64,000 bases of DNA from Diplonema papillatum (GCA_030068145.1 JAPJBO010000057.1:1-64000); one strand, 5' to 3'; shown: positions 1 through 11,651, counted from the first letter of the stretch. The notes: generated from the sequence alone by a model not told the origin. Numbers and translations: made by a program.

Positions 1-118
1 CCCCGCGTACGGAAACCCCGAGTCCGGCAAAAACCCCTGTGCTGAGGGGCTCTGATCGGTCCTTCGCGTGTTAACTCCCGAGCAAACAGAATACCTTCAA
101 CTGCACAGATACCCTTGG

Positions 119-1004
119 TTGACAAAGAGGTCATGACAAAAGCTCTTCGAGCCGAGGTCGCGCAACTTCAACAGGAGAAGTCCGACTTGTCTAAAAAGGC
201 AGCGAAGGCTACAGATCGCTTCAGCATGTTTGAACGTGAAGTTGAGACACTGAAGGCATGTTGTTCTGTTCGTTAAGATTGCACGCACCCTCGTTCCGAA
301 AACAGCGCCGACATCCGTACAAGTAAGAGAAAACTTGCGGCAAATGGGTCATTCTACCCTGCACCTTGACGCGAGTCCCGCTTGCAAGCGACGCTTCCTA
401 TCGAACTTTGGAAATTTTCAGTGGGAGGGTAGTCAATTGTGCACCCTCGTCTCGCTCATTTCTCAGGGGGTCAATTTAACGAATCTCACAGAGAGAGTTG
501 CGAACTGTCCGGAAGCAGCTCGAGTTCCAAAGGGACGACGAATCAATCGGGTCGGAAAGGTTGAAAGCTTCTGAACTTCTCGAAGAGCGGTTGAGTCAAA
601 CTGAGCGTGAAAGAGACGATGTTGTAGCAGAGCTCACCGGGGTCGTCAACGAAGCTATTGCACTCGAGGCAGAGAAGGAAGAATGGAAACGCCGGGCTAC
701 CTTGTTGGATAGGTCCTTAGCTGATCAAGCAAAGCGCTTGGAACTATACACGGCCGCAGAACACAATATCCACGATGAGCAGCTGATAGCGCAGGAATGG
801 GACCTGCATGTTTATCGAGCAGTGTCACCCCTGCGGCACCAACTCGACCCTGGCCCCGAAATCATCAAGCAGGTGCCATTGGGTGCTCAGTGTGTGCAGT
901 ACGCGAGCCTACCATCGAGCATTGGCGATACGAGGGACTTCGTCCACACCCCGACCCATCGCCCCTCTCCCATGTTCCCAAACGCAACTACATCGTGCGT
1001 CTAA
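119..1004 (+). CDS. Coiled-coil protein, partial, at least two exons
   Basis: Two stretches read as one continuous coiled coil rich in Glu, Lys, Arg and Leu with heptad spacing. The first runs from about 119 to 255 and the second from 492 to about 880, where the heptads end; the frame stays open to 1004. Joining AAG at 253-255 to AGA at 492 keeps phase 0 and gives the seam ETLK/RELRTVRKQLE. That implies an intron at 256-491 with a GC donor (GCATGT) and a CACAG acceptor. The start lies outside the window or in an unseen exon. From about residue 125 of the second exon the sequence becomes Pro-rich and may be intronic. The 3' end is unclear: the CAG before 883 ends in phase 0, as does the first UNC119 exon at 1916, so a fusion is formally possible. 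No family is recognised. Confidence 0.4.
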
Positions 1005-1786
1005 AACTGGAATTTTGCAAACAAGTATCACAGATATTCGCTTCGCCCGGCTGGGAAGTCATTTTGCATGCAAATGAGTACCACACCATCATCGTCCCAG
1101 GAACTTCAGAAGTATTTCCTTTTGCTTGCTCTACCGCAATTGTCGTGAACTATCAAGCAAAGATAATCCAAATAATGCAAGTCGTAAAAGCATGATGCGT
1201 ACTGTACCGTACTTTGCTCTTCGCAAGCCGTCCTGTGTAGTCTGCGCCTTCCACACTTGCCTCCTATTGTGTATGCTGTACTAGAAACGTTTTTGTCCGG
1301 CATTGCTAACCCTTGTAGCGACAGACGTATCTTTCTCTCCGCATCCACTGCACATCGCACTGCTACAGTAAAGCCTCAATACTCAGGACAGGTGAAAACC
1401 TCCCCGATAGTCTCCTGCGAGTGCCCTGTCGTTGGGAGCGTGTTTCAAGTTGGGTTGGTGGCAGGCACCCACGGGTTCCTGTTGAACTGAGTGAGTTGGA
1501 ACGACACACACCACTCTCTTTCCGACTGCGTTTTCAAGAAAAAATGCGAAAAAGCAACCTCCAGGAAAGAAAAGTAGAGAACACAACCTGAAACACTTAA
1601 AATCCGACCTCGAACGAAAGGGAAGGTGACCTCCTGACGGTATAGATACCGTGCCGTGGTCGGTGGGAACCAGAGCGAATAAGTTTCTTTCTGTCCAGCG
1701 ATGATATCGGCGAAGACTCTGACACAGGTATTCGGATTGCACCAGATTTCACTAAAAACAGCCCCCCGCCATACCCAAGCCTCTAC

Positions 1787-1838
1787 GGTCAACCGGAGAC
1801 TTTAAAATACCGACCTTCTAATCCACAAATAACGCTAA
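1787..1838. repeat. Dispersed repeat, copy 1 (partner at 11315)
   Basis: About 52 bp beginning GGTCAACCGGAGAC and ending near AACGCTAA recur at 11315-11365 with a few mismatches. This copy lies just upstream of the first recognised UNC119 exon, probably in an intron or leader. The repeat family is unknown. Confidence 0.6.
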
Positions 1839-1915
1839 AAACAGTCTCCTTTGTGTGTTGAAGCAATTGGTGCTGCTCGATGATGCTAACGGTTTTCTCA
1901 TACATTTTTTTTCAG

Positions 1916-3184
1916 AAGATTCTCTCACTCTCGGAATGCCGCCAAACAGTAAAGGATTCAGACCTGTCAATCGAAGCATCGTCGTTGGTCATAATAAATG
2001 ATCCGAACCTGCTGTGAGTCGAATCGTTCTCGGTTGGGCTTGACAAGTCAGGGCAGAACCCAACATCAACTTTTCACGAACTACAAACGAACAGGAGGAA
2101 CTTGACTGTCCGCAGATCTCCCCGGACCAGGTTCTGAAGTTCAATGGTCCTACGGACGGGTTCCTCTGCTCCCTCTCCTCGAATAGATATGGCATTGAGT
2201 TCAAGTCGTTCACGATTCGGGACATGGAGAGCGGGCGGATGCTTTTCCAAGTTAACAAAGGGGACGCCGCGCCACCGGATATGGTAGACGAGACAGCTAC
2301 GAGAACTATTCAGTACGACTTCCCTGCCGACTTCCTCAAGCTTGACACCGTGGGAACGAAACTCGTCTTCTCCGTTGGGCCCAGACCGGTTCCCAACTTC
2401 CGCATGATCGAGCGACACTACTTCAGAGACAAGCTGCTCAAGTCTTTTGACTTCAACTTCGGCTTCTGTATTCCAAACTCCACGAACTCATGGGAGGCCA
2501 TCTACGACATGCCGAAACTCACACCAGGTATGCGGGCACCGAAAAGCCTTCCAATAGTCCCCCCCGATAGTCAGCAGACGGAGAAGTGCAGGGGCTCTTA
2601 CAGTCTCACTGCGGGAATGCTGCTGCGCAGTCGACAAGCCACCCAAGAACCAGGTGGTTGGGGGAGGTGTCGTTGGACGGGAAGAAAAAAGTAAGCAGAA
2701 TTCCAGGCTACTGTCTGAAAGATCAAGACAATACAACGCTGTGCGACTGCGCCTCTCAGATCCACAGTTTACGTTGCAAGGTGGTCCGGCAACTTGGAAA
2801 ACAGGGACAGCTTATCCTTACCACATGTTGTTAGCAAACGCTCTCTTTCGCGGCTATCCCTATTCTCGTCGAAACAACACAAAAACACACAGAGGAGCAA
2901 GAAGACCTCATGAAGCATCCGTTCGAAACCAAATCCGACTCTTTCTACTTCGTGAACAACGAACTGATTATGCACAACAAGGTATGTACCTTTGACCTTT
3001 CAGCATTGCTAGGATTGCTAGGGCCCCGAACCATGTCCATGAGAAAGAAGCTGCATAATTGGTCGGTCTTCTGCCTAGTCGTGGAAAGTTTACACTTCCT
3101 TTGTAGTTTTTGTGATCAGCGGTTGGACGCGAGGAGAATCAAGACACATTTCATCTACAGGCCGACTACTCATACCAGAGCTGA
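1916..3184 (+). CDS. UNC119: UNC119 / GMP-PDE delta family lipid-binding chaperone
   Basis: UNC119 proteins bind N-myristoylated cargo in an immunoglobulin-like beta sandwich and deliver it to cilia under Arl3 control. Four exons are supported: 1916-2013, 2052-2527, 2893-2981 and 3161-3184, all in phase. Introns are 2014-2051 (GTGAGT, only 38 nt), 2528-2892 (GTATGC) and 2982-3160 (GTATGT). Landmarks in order are QISPDQVLKF, FTIRDMESGRMLFQV, FPADFLKLDTVGT, PNFRMIERHYFRDKLLKSFD, FGFCIP, HPFETKSDSFYFVNNELIM and HNK, then ADYSYQS and the stop. The order and spacing match vertebrate UNC119 without gaps across exons 2 to 4. Exon 1 has no in-frame ATG, so the start lies in an unseen upstream exon. 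The acceptor at 1915 is preceded by a T-rich tract and a GCTAAC branch-point-like site. A short ATG frame at 1937 is out of phase and was not used. Confidence 0.93.
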
Positions 3185-5303
3185 GTGGCTGATGTTTAGC
3201 CAGTCGCAATCCGGTAACCGTGTGTCTGTATCGTCCGGGTGAAACCGGCGGCTGGCCCGACACCTCAGCCCACCAGGCTGCTCCCTCCGGAGGAGACGAA
3301 GTCGTCCCCAACGAGGAGGAACGACGCAGCGAACCGAAAGAAAACGCCAAATCCAAAAAATATATGCAAGCATGCGAGCTTTTTTTCTTGTTTTTGTCGC
3401 GCAGTGTTCAACAGCTCCCGTCAACCACACGATTTCGGAGTTGGCTAACCTTTCTCAGGCTAGGAGAAAATGGCAGAGAGTGTGATAACGCGCTCGTACG
3501 GCAGCGTTTCTCCTCAGTGCTAGGAAGCTGAGAAGTACTCGGAGTTCGGAAGAGGACTCAAAGGACCCCAACGACTGGCCGCCTCTGAAACACCATCCTA
3601 GAGCCAATCTTCAAGCACCCGCTGAGTGTCAGGGTTTCCACGATGTAATCCTCCAGGTGCTGTGTCCAACACCGAGTGCCAGCCGTGACTATCCTCAGGC
3701 AGCAGCCCCTGAAGAGGAGCTTTGCAACTCGTACGGAGACGCGGCATCACTCGTGAAAAGAACACTCTAACCGCTGCGAGGAGGTTGCTCCTGTGCTTCG
3801 ATGGACAAGGATCGTGAGAACAAGGATCGTGTTTGAGCATGAACCGTGGCGATACCAATTCTACTACCCTCGTGATACTCACGAGAATGGAACCCAACAA
3901 TTAGATCGGTCAATGTAAAGGAAACTGAGAAAGGCGCATGGTCGTCCCTGTCATACGCCGCCAGAAACCTGCAGCCCATCGGTGGGTCGCCACGTCAAAA
4001 CGTGAGCGCTCCCGTTTTGGCTATTTGGCACTTTAAGCACGCCGCTTTTCTGGTCCCACCTTCCAACAAGGGTGCGGGCGGGCAGCTGCCTCATCACCTC
4101 CAAGCCCCGTTCCGTTCCCTCCCTCCCCTGCGGGACTTGCCCAGGGTGAACGTAGGCTCGCACCACGCAATATTTATAAAAAAATGCAACACAATATATT
4201 CTCCAGAGCGAGGAAACGCAAACGGAATTGTTTGCCGTGTTTCGATCTGGCTGAGTACTGCCACAAGTCATAGAGTTGCGTGCACTTGATCCCCACCCCA
4301 AGCTGTTCGGCTTGTGCTAAGACCCGGATGGGTCGCCTCATAGGAATGCGAGTGTGCCAGGTGCTGCTTCTGCCAGGAAGCGCACGCTCTTTCATCCGCT
4401 TTGATGCCGCGAGGTTGGTCAGGGTGCAATCTGAAAGTTTTCATTGGCCGGGCTGGAGGTACGCTCAGGAGGGCATGTTCACTAAGAAAGTCAAAGTGCT
4501 CCTTCGTTCTCCCACGGGTGCTCAGCGATTCAGAGTAGTATGCAGCAGCATATGCTCATTAACCGTCTCCTCTCCGTGTTCACTTCGTTTTCTTTTAATT
4601 TTCTTTTTCTAATTGTTTAATTTTCCCGACCAGTATGATCTGTTGTCCTCGGCGCCAGACATGCGGTTGTGCTGGACGCATGCATACCGTTTAACCCCTG
4701 GTGGTGGTCGTTGCTCAGGGTAGTCGAAGGCCTGACAATCACACTAATGCAACAAAGTTACAACCCCTGGTGGTTAAACCAACTTAGCTTGAAGCACTTT
4801 CCGCTGCGGGTGAACACCGACGAAAGTCCAACCAGGACTGGGCCCTGTAGACTTGAACGTTGGAAGGGCGTGGTCGTCGAACAAGTAACACCGGCCCCTG
4901 TGCTGATCCGTATCAGCCAACGCTACACTTCGTTCCCTTGACCTGTCCCTGCTAATGATTCAACCAACTGATCACCCGATAGCTGGTGACCGAACCTTCG
5001 AGGGGAAGGTGCGGGCCTATGATTCTTACTGATTTTTCTGTCTCCTTATTCCTTTTTCTGTCTCTCTCGTCTTCTGAGAAAAACAGAGACATGAACACCG
5101 CCTGCGCGCCACATTTACCTTTTCCCTTTGCTTTTCTTGCAATATATTTTGGTTTCCTCTCTCCTAAGTCGACTTTTCCTGCTCCTTGTTTTTTTTCTCG
5201 GTGTTACATCTTCGCTCATCTCTTCTTCACTGCGTGGGTTTTGTTTTGACGACACGACCGTCTTTAGGTCAGGGTAACTCGGTCTTGAACTGAGCCGGTT
5301 CGT
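3185..5303. other. Spacer after UNC119, no gene recognised
   Basis: Both strands carry only short overlapping frames of low-complexity composition. Pyrimidine-rich stretches lie near 4565-4615 and 5030-5250. Two similar fragments, CCCCTGGTGGT, occur near 4695 and 4765. No RNA gene or domain was recognised. Confidence 0.5.
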
Positions 5304-5445
5304 CCCTATCTCTTGAAACTGCACCGAAAAGCCTGCCGCTGAGTGAATCACGGTCCACCACGGTCTATCAGGTCCATCCCTAGTCCCTAGAGCTGCATCG
5401 AATTGCCCGGTGCTGAATTCTTCGGTCTATCACGGTCTATCAAGG
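5304..5445. repeat. Diverged two-unit tandem repeat, about 70 bp
   Basis: Unit 1 (5304-5372) and unit 2 (5378-5445) align along their length. Both begin CCCTA, pass through CTGCA(C/T)CGAA and end CACGGTCTATCA(A)GG. Inside each unit, CGGTCTATCA or a close variant is itself repeated. The block sits directly 5' of the integrase remnant and may be part of the same decayed retroelement, though nothing proves it. Confidence 0.65.
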
Positions 5446-5584
5446 GGATCGGCTCATCTTGAACGGTCTTGAAGTGCCCCCCCGAGGCCGTGATGGCAGT
5501 CGTCAGCGCTGCAAATTGCGCCCGCTCTGACGGCTAGATACACACACTATTCACTAGCGAAGCAGGCAGCGCAACGGCATCACT

Positions 5585-5755
5585 ACGCTGCTCCGGATGT
5601 GGCAAGACCTCCGACGGAACTACTGGTGGAGGGGCATGAAAAAGGAGGTGCTGGAATACGTTGCTAGATGCTTAGTATGCTTACAAACAAAGATAGAACA
5701 CCAAAGACCTGGGGGAAAGATGCAAATAATCGAGCTATCGGTGTGGAAATGGTAG
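5585..5755 (+). pseudogene. Ty3/gypsy-type integrase zinc-binding (H2C2) remnant
   Basis: The frame ending at TAG 5753 encodes MWQDLRRNYWWRGMKKEVLE, then YVARCLVCLQTK and IEHQRPGGKMQ, ending with VWKW. The pattern of LRR-YYWW-GM followed by V-Y-V-C-CQ-K and HQRP-G is characteristic of the integrase zinc-binding domain of Ty3/gypsy retrotransposons, including both zinc-binding cysteines. The preceding histidine half appears only in another frame (HYSLAKQAAQR at about 5546-5580), so a frameshift or substitution separates the halves. No catalytic core, reverse transcriptase or LTR was found around it, and the frame stops early. It is a dead fragment with no function expected. Confidence 0.8.
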
Positions 5756-6001
5756 CGTAGTGCTCACGGACTCTCTCCGCCCGCACCATCGATGCCAACA
5801 CATGATACATGCTTTGCGAGAACGGAGTCGTACTCTAAAAATCCCAAGAAGCTCAAGTGAAGGCCACAACCCCAAACAAGCAACGCAGGAAATAAAACAC
5901 ACCGCAACGAAGAGGAAGACCTCTTCCCAATCGTCGTCTCTTGTGCTTTTGTAGCAAGAGAAAGTTCAAGAGAGCGGAAATACAAAGAAAAGAAAGAAGC
6001 C

Positions 6002-6883
6002 ATGTCACGGAAAGAAAGCGGATCGCGGTCGTGGATCGCGGGCGGCATCGCCGGAACGATTGGCACCGTCATTGGCTACCCTTTGGACACCCTGAAGGTC
6101 AGAGTGCAGACGCGGAGTTTGGATGGGGCGGGCGGGGTTAAGAGCGCGCTTGCGCGGGTGCGGAGTGACGGGTTCTTCTCGTTGTGGAGGGGAGTCAGCG
6201 TGCCCATCGGCTCCCGCGCGGTCATAAAGTCGACCTTGTACAGTACCTACGGCTACTGCAATAAGAACTGGCAGACGGCGTACAAGAAGGACAAGTTGGA
6301 GACGTGGCAGTACGCTGTGTCCGGCGGCCTCGGTGGTGTTGCGAGCTCGCTCGTGCAAACGCCGGTTGATTTCGTGAAGGTTCGCCTGCAAACGACTCCC
6401 GAGCACCTTCCGGTTTCCGGCCGTATTTCGCATATTCTGGAAACTGCCATCCCGCGCAGCGCGAGCGGATTCAACACTGCGCGCGTGATGTACCGAGGGT
6501 ACCCGGCCATGCTTGGTCGGGAAGTCGCAGGGTTCTCCGTTTACTTCTCACTGTTCGAGCACTTGAAGCAGACGTTCCGCTTTCAAGGCTCGCCGGCGGG
6601 CGTGTTCATGGCGGGATCGTTTGTCGGCTGCGTGTCGTGGTGTATCCAATTCCCATTCGACATGATCAAGGCGCGGATGCAAGCGTCGAATGACTTTTCG
6701 ATGACAACGCGCCGCATGCTTGCGACCACCGTCCGTAACGAGGGCGTTCGCGTTCTCTACAGAGGACTGTCCACCGCCCTGCTGCGAGCGTGCTTCGTTC
6801 ACGGGACGGTCATGACGACATACGAAACCATCCTCGACTCCCTCAACCGTCGGCAGCAGCAACAACTAAAGCTCGCTCTGTAA
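6002..6883 (+). CDS. Mitochondrial carrier (SLC25) protein, carnitine/ornithine-carrier-like subgroup
   Basis: A 293-residue, apparently single-exon protein of the usual carrier length. It has the threefold repeat of two membrane helices, each repeat opening with the signature motif: PLDTLKVRVQT (about residue 26), PVDFVKVRLQT (about 120) and PFDMIKARMQA (about 217). The glycine-rich first helix followed by GYPLDT and KVRVQT resembles the SLC25A20/29/45/48 group, which carries acylcarnitine, basic amino acids or related solutes across the inner mitochondrial membrane. The exact substrate cannot be read from the sequence. The ATG at 6002 starts the first helix immediately and follows an A-rich leader, so it is a good start. 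The C-terminus is hydrophilic with a run of glutamines (RRQQQQ). No neighbour shares its role. Confidence 0.93.
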   Translation: MSRKESGSRSWIAGGIAGTIGTVIGYPLDTLKVRVQTRSLDGAGGVKSALARVRSDGFFSLWRGVSVPIGSRAVIKSTLYSTYGYCNKNWQTAYKKDKLETWQYAVSGGLGGVASSLVQTPVDFVKVRLQTTPEHLPVSGRISHILETAIPRSASGFNTARVMYRGYPAMLGREVAGFSVYFSLFEHLKQTFRFQGSPAGVFMAGSFVGCVSWCIQFPFDMIKARMQASNDFSMTTRRMLATTVRNEGVRVLYRGLSTALLRACFVHGTVMTTYETILDSLNRRQQQQLKLAL

Positions 6884-7792
6884 ACACCGCGTCCGTACAC
6901 CATCCTTAAGAATCGACGGGGGGACGTGATCACCCCATTCGATTTCCACGCCAGCACAACCAACAAAAGCCCAACAAAACCACCGAAACCAGCGACCAAA
7001 ACGAGCGGAAACCACCTGTCACAAGGCCCCCCGACACCGAAGGGAAAAGGCGAAGACAAATCTCCGCGCTTTCGAGCTTCCGCTTTTCTTTTTCCGTCGC
7101 CGTTTTTTAGTCCATTCAACCCAACTGCTGGTCTTCGGCACCCGGTTCGCAAACTTGTTTTTCGATATCGTGTGCCGAACACATGCCCGACTCCCTTCTC
7201 AGTACCACCGCTCCAAATACCGTCTGGCCCTTTATGTTTATGCACATCGGGAACATTGGGAATCAATTGTTAATGGTTCAAGTTAGTAACTTCACGTCGT
7301 ATTTATCTAGCCGGGAACTTAGATAGGCTGCAGGAGGTTTGGGGCCGTATGGCGTCAAATGCATGCTTTCGCATGGGGTCGACCGTGCGCGGCGTCAAAG
7401 AACGCTGGCCTACAGCCCGTTGGCTTTCAGGCTTCTTGCCTCACAAATTGTTGGGAAGAAGCATGCCCGGCAAACCCTGCTGCAGGAGGTTTGGGAGGCC
7501 CGTTGTTGTTTTTCCGGACAAGATTGACAACCCTTCAGGAATACGGAAGAACGTAGGCCTGTGCATAGCAAGCATACCCTGGTGACCGACCTGTATAAAT
7601 TCGAAGCCCGACGGTATTCGGAAGTAAAATACGATATAGTCCAGCCCCGCTCGAAAGCAGGTTGGAAAACAAGACAGAACGTAACGTAATGGAGTGCCAA
7701 TTGGCCTTGACGATGCCCCGCTTTCAAGCAGAAAAGAAGATTTTTTTTTTTTTTTTAGTTAAACGCTGCGCGGACCAGGAGGAGAAGGGGAT

Positions 7793-7900
7793 AACCTGTT
7801 TCCTTGCGGGATATTTTGATAGTCCGCGAACCTGTTTCCTTGCGGGATATTTTGATAGTCCGCGAACCTGTTTCCTTGCGAGATATTTTGATAGTCCGCG
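7793..7900. repeat. Three perfectly abutting 36-bp tandem repeats
   Basis: Units lie at 7793-7828, 7829-7864 and 7865-7900. Each runs from AACCTGTTTCCTTGCG to GATAGTCCGCG. Units 1 and 2 are identical and unit 3 differs by one base (GGG to GAG). The unit is a multiple of three, so frames run through it on both strands, but no coding context is seen. There are no spacers, so it is a minisatellite. Confidence 0.95.
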
Positions 7901-10290
7901 GTCTCAGTTTTCCAGCCACCCGCTTCTTCCTTTTTTTTTTCCTCGTCCGGCCGGCACATTCACAAGAGCGACGATCTCCGCTGCCGTATCTCGGCACGCC
8001 CATAAACCCTGCCGATGAAGAAAATGCCACCTGTCCGCCCCTGAGGAGTTCCCCTCAAGGCCAGGTCCACGTGGCGGTCGTCGAAAAAATCAGTGGCCGG
8101 CAGCTGATACCTGAGGTTTCACCTCACCGACGATACGCACGGCTTCAAACACCAGACGAGATTGCACTGTGCGCTCCGGCGAGCGTGGAGACCCGTCGAG
8201 GCCCCTCTCCGCCCCAGTTCCTACACTTTGGGCATTGACCCCGACGACGGATCTGGGGGGGAATCGGTGGCGCACGCACAAAAGATAGTGTGGAGCAGGG
8301 GGCAAATGAGGTGTTTCAGCCAGCCCCGCGCTTTTACAAGCTGAGGTGCTGTCCAGAAGGATTTGCCCCGGGGAAAAAAGCCATATGCGTGGCATCCCAC
8401 GGGACGAATGCCACTTGACGGCAGACGGAGGGGAACGAAAGTTATGAATGGCTCGTGTCCGTAGTGCTGCAGGACAGCTAGCGCCGATCGCACGCAGCCC
8501 AGCCAGTTTTCTCGGGTGAACTGGCACGCTGTGGCGTCGACGACGGGATGAAGGGGATCGAAGCTCTTTCAAGAGCCACAGACAACGGACGAATTCCGGG
8601 ATCACGATGGGAAGTAGGGTGGGGACGAGGACGCCCGCCACCGTTCATTAAGTAGAAACCGCACGTTGTCCTGAAAAGAACTCTTTTTACCGAACCTTTC
8701 GGCCTTTCGAACGAGGCAAAGGGATGCTTGACGTTCTCTCTTCTTGGATGAAGAGGGGGGGGTGTCGGGGGGTGGGGGGGAGGGGAGCACCTTGCGGAGG
8801 GTTTCTTCTGCATTTTCTACCCCAGATATTTTCTTCTTTTTTTCACATTTCTTCTTCACCAGTTACCCCGCCCGCTGTTACCTTCACCTCAGCAGATTGG
8901 GACTGGGCACACCGCCCCTTTGCGGGATCTGGTCAGTGCGGACGTCTCAAAGCGGGGGCGGAGGCGCGCGGAGCCGGATACCGGTGCGTTTGCGGGAGTC
9001 CGATAAGGGTTCTCGGTCGCCACTTGGGCCACGTGGGATTTCAGAGGCATCCAGCGGCCCCCGTGTTTTGCGGTCCAAATCGTTCGCGCCGCGTTTTCTT
9101 CGCCGGGCACGTCTGATGCCTTGGCGGCTTCGCAACACGAAATGAAACAACACGCCGGCCTCACCTCCCCACATTCCTATCCTTTCGCCACGAGCCGAGT
9201 GGGAAGGAAAGAGACGAGTTCATCCGGTACGAACACCTACGGCTCCGCCCTTCGACCCGTCCAGACAGCACTAACGCCACCATCGTCGTCAAAGGCGGGT
9301 GCTTTGAGCCAGGATGCTCATAGCTGAGAAGCGAGGGTTATTATCGTCTGGGCACCTGAAAAAGAACGATCAGAAAGGGTCCAAGTGCTCTGCGAGACGA
9401 GGTTCCTAGCTCAAGTACATTGAGTAATGGCTCCGGATTGATAACCACAGCAATGACTCACGCTGCCCAACCCGGGATATCGAAAAAAGAACACTGGGAG
9501 AAAACTGAGAAAGAAGTGAACACGCGCAACCAACCCGTTTTTCGTCTTGGCACGGGAGAAATCCCGCGCCAAGTCTTCTCCTTCACACCTGTGGAGAGTA
9601 GGGAAAAAGCACCCAGCCGGACCCGGCGTCCAACTGTCTTCACTCGGAGCGGCCGATGATCAGGATAACAAAGCACCGCTCGGCGAGACGGGTTCCTGGT
9701 TCATTACTTGTCTATTTGGAACGTCTGTTTCGGATCAGCAAAACAGCTTTGGATCATCGTGGTACTCGAGCTTCGCCTCCTTGCAAACCGTTCCGGTGCG
9801 CATTTTCCCTAAGCACTAAAACGAGCACAGCCAAATCAAAGCAATTTCTGCTTTGAATTCCTTGCTTCGAAAACGAGCGGTACTGTCTTCAATGAGACAA
9901 ATAATCTCACGGCGGACTTACCGCGGACCGCACCCACGTCGACCTGGACAGGAACCGGTTCCTCTCAAGCGACCCGCGGCAGTTAAGATTCGGTATCGCA
10001 TGTCGAATACCGTTGATCTCGTCGCTTAGAGCGACAACGGCCCGTTTCGAGTTCTGGATCCCGCGGGAGGGACCAGTGGCCGCCAGCGGGCCTACACCAC
10101 ACACTTTTTCAGTGGTTCCTATCTTACCGCTCCCTCCGCTGTTTTGGTGCGCCAGCTATGCCAGGTTGTACACACCGCCCACGCTTTGCGGCTGGACGGA
10201 AGACCGAATGGATGTTGGGCAAGCTGGAAACAGTTCGCGCCCGTAACAGCTGGAACGCCTGAGTATCCGCACGACGTACGTATATTTTGT

Positions 10291-10582
10291 TCAGTGGGAG
10301 TTGAGATTCTCCGTCAAGATGCTAGCCGCCGCCGTGGGGCGGGCTACCGCCAACAAAAAGGAGGAGAACCCGCGATACTACGTGTCAGCACACGTCTGCC
10401 AGGCGTCAGTCAGAACGCCCCCGGCTGCGCCACCATCGGTGCAAACATCATCTTTGACTGGGCCGCGGCTCGCACCGCGCCCGACTTACTCCCGCCGTAG
10501 TAGTACGGGACAGTAGTGGAGCGACCGGATACTCCCCGGAGAGATGGTCCCTGCACTCTAAGTCGTCTCTCTCTCTCTCTCT
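10291..10582 (+). repeat. TC-tailed dispersed repeat, copy A (longest)
   Basis: About 290 bp starting TCAGTGGGAGTTG and ending in CCGGAGAGATGGTCCCTGCA, CTCTAA and a (TC)n tract. Copy B at 26251 aligns along the whole length. Copies C, D and E keep only the 3' part. A conserved 3' end, a simple-repeat tail and 5'-shortened copies resemble a non-LTR or SINE-type retroposon, but no tRNA-like head was seen. The assignment is inference. Confidence 0.75.
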
Positions 10583-11314
10583 TATTTGTGGAAGGGGGCT
10601 CCGCAGGCTCCCTGAAGTACTTTGCCTTTGACACGGGGGGGATTTGTGTCTTGGCCAGCGGCAACACTGGGTAGACCTTCAGCCTTCGTTTCTATTTCTC
10701 CCCCGTTCTCGCCATTCCATTCGCAAAGGGACGACCGATGGGCTTCGCGCTCTCTCTCTGTTTCCGGAGCGATCTGCCGCAAGCAGCACCAAAACCAGAA
10801 AGCTTCTGTGTGCTCGACGTGTCGGTAGGCCTTGCGCCACCCCGTCCAGCCATTCGCAGCACCGTATCCAAGTGACATGCCTTCCTTCCCCTTTCCCCAC
10901 CCTTCCCCCTCCCGATTTGGTCCTTCAACCTAGCGAGGGCAGTCGACTTAACTACGAATTGTCCGCTCGATCTCATGCGCAGAAAGAGCGGCTTTGCCTT
11001 TTCTTTTTTGTTTTGGGGGGTTCCCCACACTCCTCTAGCGTTCCGACCCTGCACGCGGGCAGCAACGGGCGGAGTCGGAACGCAAGAGAAAAAGGGGAAA
11101 ACTGGGTCTTTTCTTCCCCGATAGATTGTCGGCGCGGAACAACCAGTGTTCAGGCTAATAATTCGGCCACATGTGCCCGGCGAAGACTAAAATTAATGCC
11201 GATTTCTTTAGCCATACTTCAACCTTCTTGGTGTCGGTCGCAACACTTACAAACTTGGCTAGCCGTAGTTAATCATGCCTACAACCCTCATACTACCCGC
11301 CTCCCGGCCTCAAT

Positions 11315-11365
11315 GGTCAACCGGAGACCCTAAAACACCGAACCTCTAAACCACAATAAACGCTA
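11315..11365. repeat. Dispersed repeat, copy 2 (partner at 1787)
   Basis: This 51-bp segment (GGTCAACCGGAGACCC through AAACGCTAA) matches 1787-1838 with scattered differences. It lies about 330 bp before the TIR element at 11652. No function can be assigned. Confidence 0.6.
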
Positions 11366-11651
11366 ATGTTGACGGCCTATAGCATCAGTCTTGGCGCGAG
11401 CACTGGTAAACAAGTTCCGAACAACAACAACAGCAACATCAACAACAACAACACAGCAACGACAAAAACACGTTCAATCCGGTTTTTTTTTTCTTCATTC
11501 TTTTCTTTCAGTCCGATACTAGAGCCTTCTCTTTTCGGCCGTACTGAGACGTCATGTCCGCCCCCGTTTGACTTCGGGTTCCGGCACGACGTGGGAACAA
11601 ACACCGTTAGGGGAGCTTCGCTTCCTCGGCGATGGTGCAGTACTTCCTTAC

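Noticed and set aside
1937..2002. ATG-initiated short frame at 1937 as the UNC119 start
   Set aside because: It is out of phase with the UNC119 exons and ends after 21 codons. The splice at 2014/2052 fixes the other frame.
7793..7900. Possible CRISPR-like array (three 36-bp repeats)
   Set aside because: The units abut with no spacers, and the DNA is eukaryotic with introns. It is a minisatellite.
8090..8641. 183-codon minus-strand gene
   Set aside because: No motif, irregular composition, and a competing frame on the opposite strand.
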